From an uncultured Clostridium sp. (lineage in GTDB: Bacteria > Bacillota > Clostridia > TANB77 > CAG-508): a stretch of 35,998 bases of DNA. The stretch is taken from NCBI GenBank assembly GCA_948471115.1, contig CAOKRJ010000001.1:1-35998 (forward strand). Direction: 5' to 3'. Position numbers and translations under genes: made by a program. Positions 34,826 through 35,998 of this stretch are shown here, one piece after another. Numbering within the stretch: position 1 is the first letter of the stretch; each line of letters starts with the position of its first letter. The notes below the pieces were generated by a model, which did no database searches, was not told where the DNA came from, and saw nothing but the letters and a program-made list of their open reading frames with translations.

Positions 34826-35998
34826 ATGAATACGAAGTACATATTTGTAACAGGAGGAGTAGTATCAGGATTAGGAAAAGGTATAACAGCAGCATCATTA
34901 GGAAGACTATTAAAAAATAGAGGATATAAAGTAACAAACCAAAAATTTGATCCATATATAAATGTAGATCCAGGAACAATGAGTCCATATGAGCATGGGG
35001 AAGTTTTTGTAACAGATGATGGAGCAGAAACAGACTTAGACTTAGGGCACTATGAAAGATTTACAGACGTAAATTTAACGAGAAATTCAAGTGTTACCTC
35101 AGGAAAAATATATAAATCAGTATTAGACAAAGAAAGAAAAGGAGACTATTTAGGAAAAACAGTGCAAGTTATACCACACATTACAAATGAAATTAAAGAC
35201 AGAATATATGCATTTGAAAATACAAATGTAGACATAGTAATTACAGAGCTAGGAGGAACAGTTGGGGATATAGAAAGTTTAGCATTTATAGAAGCTATAA
35301 GACAAGTTGGACTTGAAAGAGCACCAGAAGATGTATGCTATATACATGTAACATTATTACCATATATATATGGTTCAAATGAACTAAAATCAAAACCAAC
35401 GCAACACTCAGTTAAAGACTTACAATCATTTGGAATAAAACCAGATATTTTAGTATGTCGTTCAGAACAAAAAGTACCAGAAGAAATGAAGGAAAAAATT
35501 GCATTATTTTGTAATGTTAGAAAAGAAAATGTTGTCCAAAATTTAACAGCAGATAATTTATATGCAGTACCATTAATGTTAGAAAAAGAAGGACTAGCAA
35601 TGGATGTGTGTGAGCACTTACATTTAGATAAAAAAGAACCTAAAAACGAAGAATGGGAGAAGATGATTAATAACATAAGGAAAATAGGGGATGAAAAGGT
35701 AACAATCGCAATTGTAGGGAAATATATAAAATTAGAAGATTCTTACTTATCAGTAGTAGAAAGTTTACAACATGGAGGATTTGCAAACAATGTAAAAGTA
35801 AAAATAAAATTTATAGATTCAGAAGCCATAACAAAACAAAATATATCACAAATTTTAGAAGGAATACAAGGTGTAGTAATTCCAGGAGGATTTGGCGATA
35901 GAGGTATAGAAGGTATGATAAATACCATAGAATATGTAAGAGAGAATAATATTCCATTTTTAGGAATATGTTTAGGTATGCAAATGAGTGTTGTTGAA
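34826..35998 (+). CDS. pyrG: CTP synthase, 3' end cut by window edge
   Basis: PyrG makes CTP from UTP, ATP and glutamine. The 391 codons present cover the synthase domain, with [17 protein letters not shown] at the N-terminus, [38 protein letters not shown] and [13 protein letters not shown]. They also cover most of the start of the glutaminase domain, reaching [10 protein letters not shown] and the nucleophile elbow FLGICLGMQ at the very edge, with the nucleophile Cys in it. The frame is open at the last base. About 140 more residues would be expected. AAGGAGAGA precedes the ATG. Confidence 0.97.
   Translation, partial: MNTKYIFVTGGVVSGLGKGITAASLGRLLKNRGYKVTNQKFDPYINVDPGTMSPYEHGEVFVTDDGAETDLDLGHYERFTDVNLTRNSSVTSGKIYKSVLDKERKGDYLGKTVQVIPHITNEIKDRIYAFENTNVDIVITELGGTVGDIESLAFIEAIRQVGLERAPEDVCYIHVTLLPYIYGSNELKSKPTQHSVKDLQSFGIKPDILVCRSEQKVPEEMKEKIALFCNVRKENVVQNLTADNLYAVPLMLEKEGLAMDVCEHLHLDKKEPKNEEWEKMINNIRKIGDEKVTIAIVGKYIKLEDSYLSVVESLQHGGFANNVKVKIKFIDSEAITKQNISQILEGIQGVVIPGGFGDRGIEGMINTIEYVRENNIPFLGICLGMQMSVVE

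Overview
The window looks like chromosomal DNA of an AT-rich, monoderm Bacillota, most likely an uncultured gut Clostridia. The signs are a very low GC content, AGA-dominated arginine codons, strong GGAGG ribosome sites with ATG/TTG starts, WhiA, a DacF-type carboxypeptidase, a sortase, an IleRS2-type isoleucyl-tRNA synthetase and the order tig-clpP-clpX. No marker here fixes the genus.

Layout. 1-1800: a mobile-element scar. It has the tail of an unknown gene, a MobV/Pre relaxase on the minus strand, a pMV158-like oriT just upstream of it, and a dense series of hairpins. 1989-5217: a YgjV-like membrane protein, an anchored extracytoplasmic protein of unknown function, an MFS transporter and an AlkD-type glycosylase. 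5286-10924: a sensing and transport module made of an OmpR-type response regulator, a histidine kinase, a LolD/MacB-type ATPase and a large FtsX-type permease. 11396-13775: a XerD-like recombinase, a small membrane protein, rpoZ and gmk. 13832-17820: tRNA-Glu(CUC) on the minus strand, then a nitrilase-family hydrolase, prmC, whiA and hemW. 17883-25868: dacF on the minus strand, mutL, miaA, a HlyD-like adaptor, a sortase, a small membrane protein and a flavin reductase. 25894-35998: an anchored oligopeptide-binding protein, tig, clpP, clpX, ileS and the first 391 codons of pyrG.

The most notable observation is in the sensing/transport module. The response regulator and the permease are each interrupted once, and each needs the reader to skip one base. 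Both interruptions fall on the codon CGG, as NNN-C-GGT, with glycine restored in the +1 frame. Reading through all other genes I found no other in-frame CGG codon. Downstream of each shift the +1 frame is intact to the natural end of the family. This fits programmed or tolerated +1 frameshifting at a nearly unused, perhaps poorly decoded, codon, though two real mutations or errors remain possible. A small minus-strand ORF with a near-consensus promoter and ribosome site, lying between the kinase and the ATPase gene, also carries a CGG with the same property.

The other genes are mainly housekeeping: protein quality control (tig, clpP, clpX), translation (ileS, prmC, miaA, tRNA-Glu), DNA repair and recombination (mutL, alkD, xerD), nucleotide supply (gmk, pyrG) and cell wall or surface work (dacF, sortase). 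Several families of short palindromic intergenic repeats are scattered among them.
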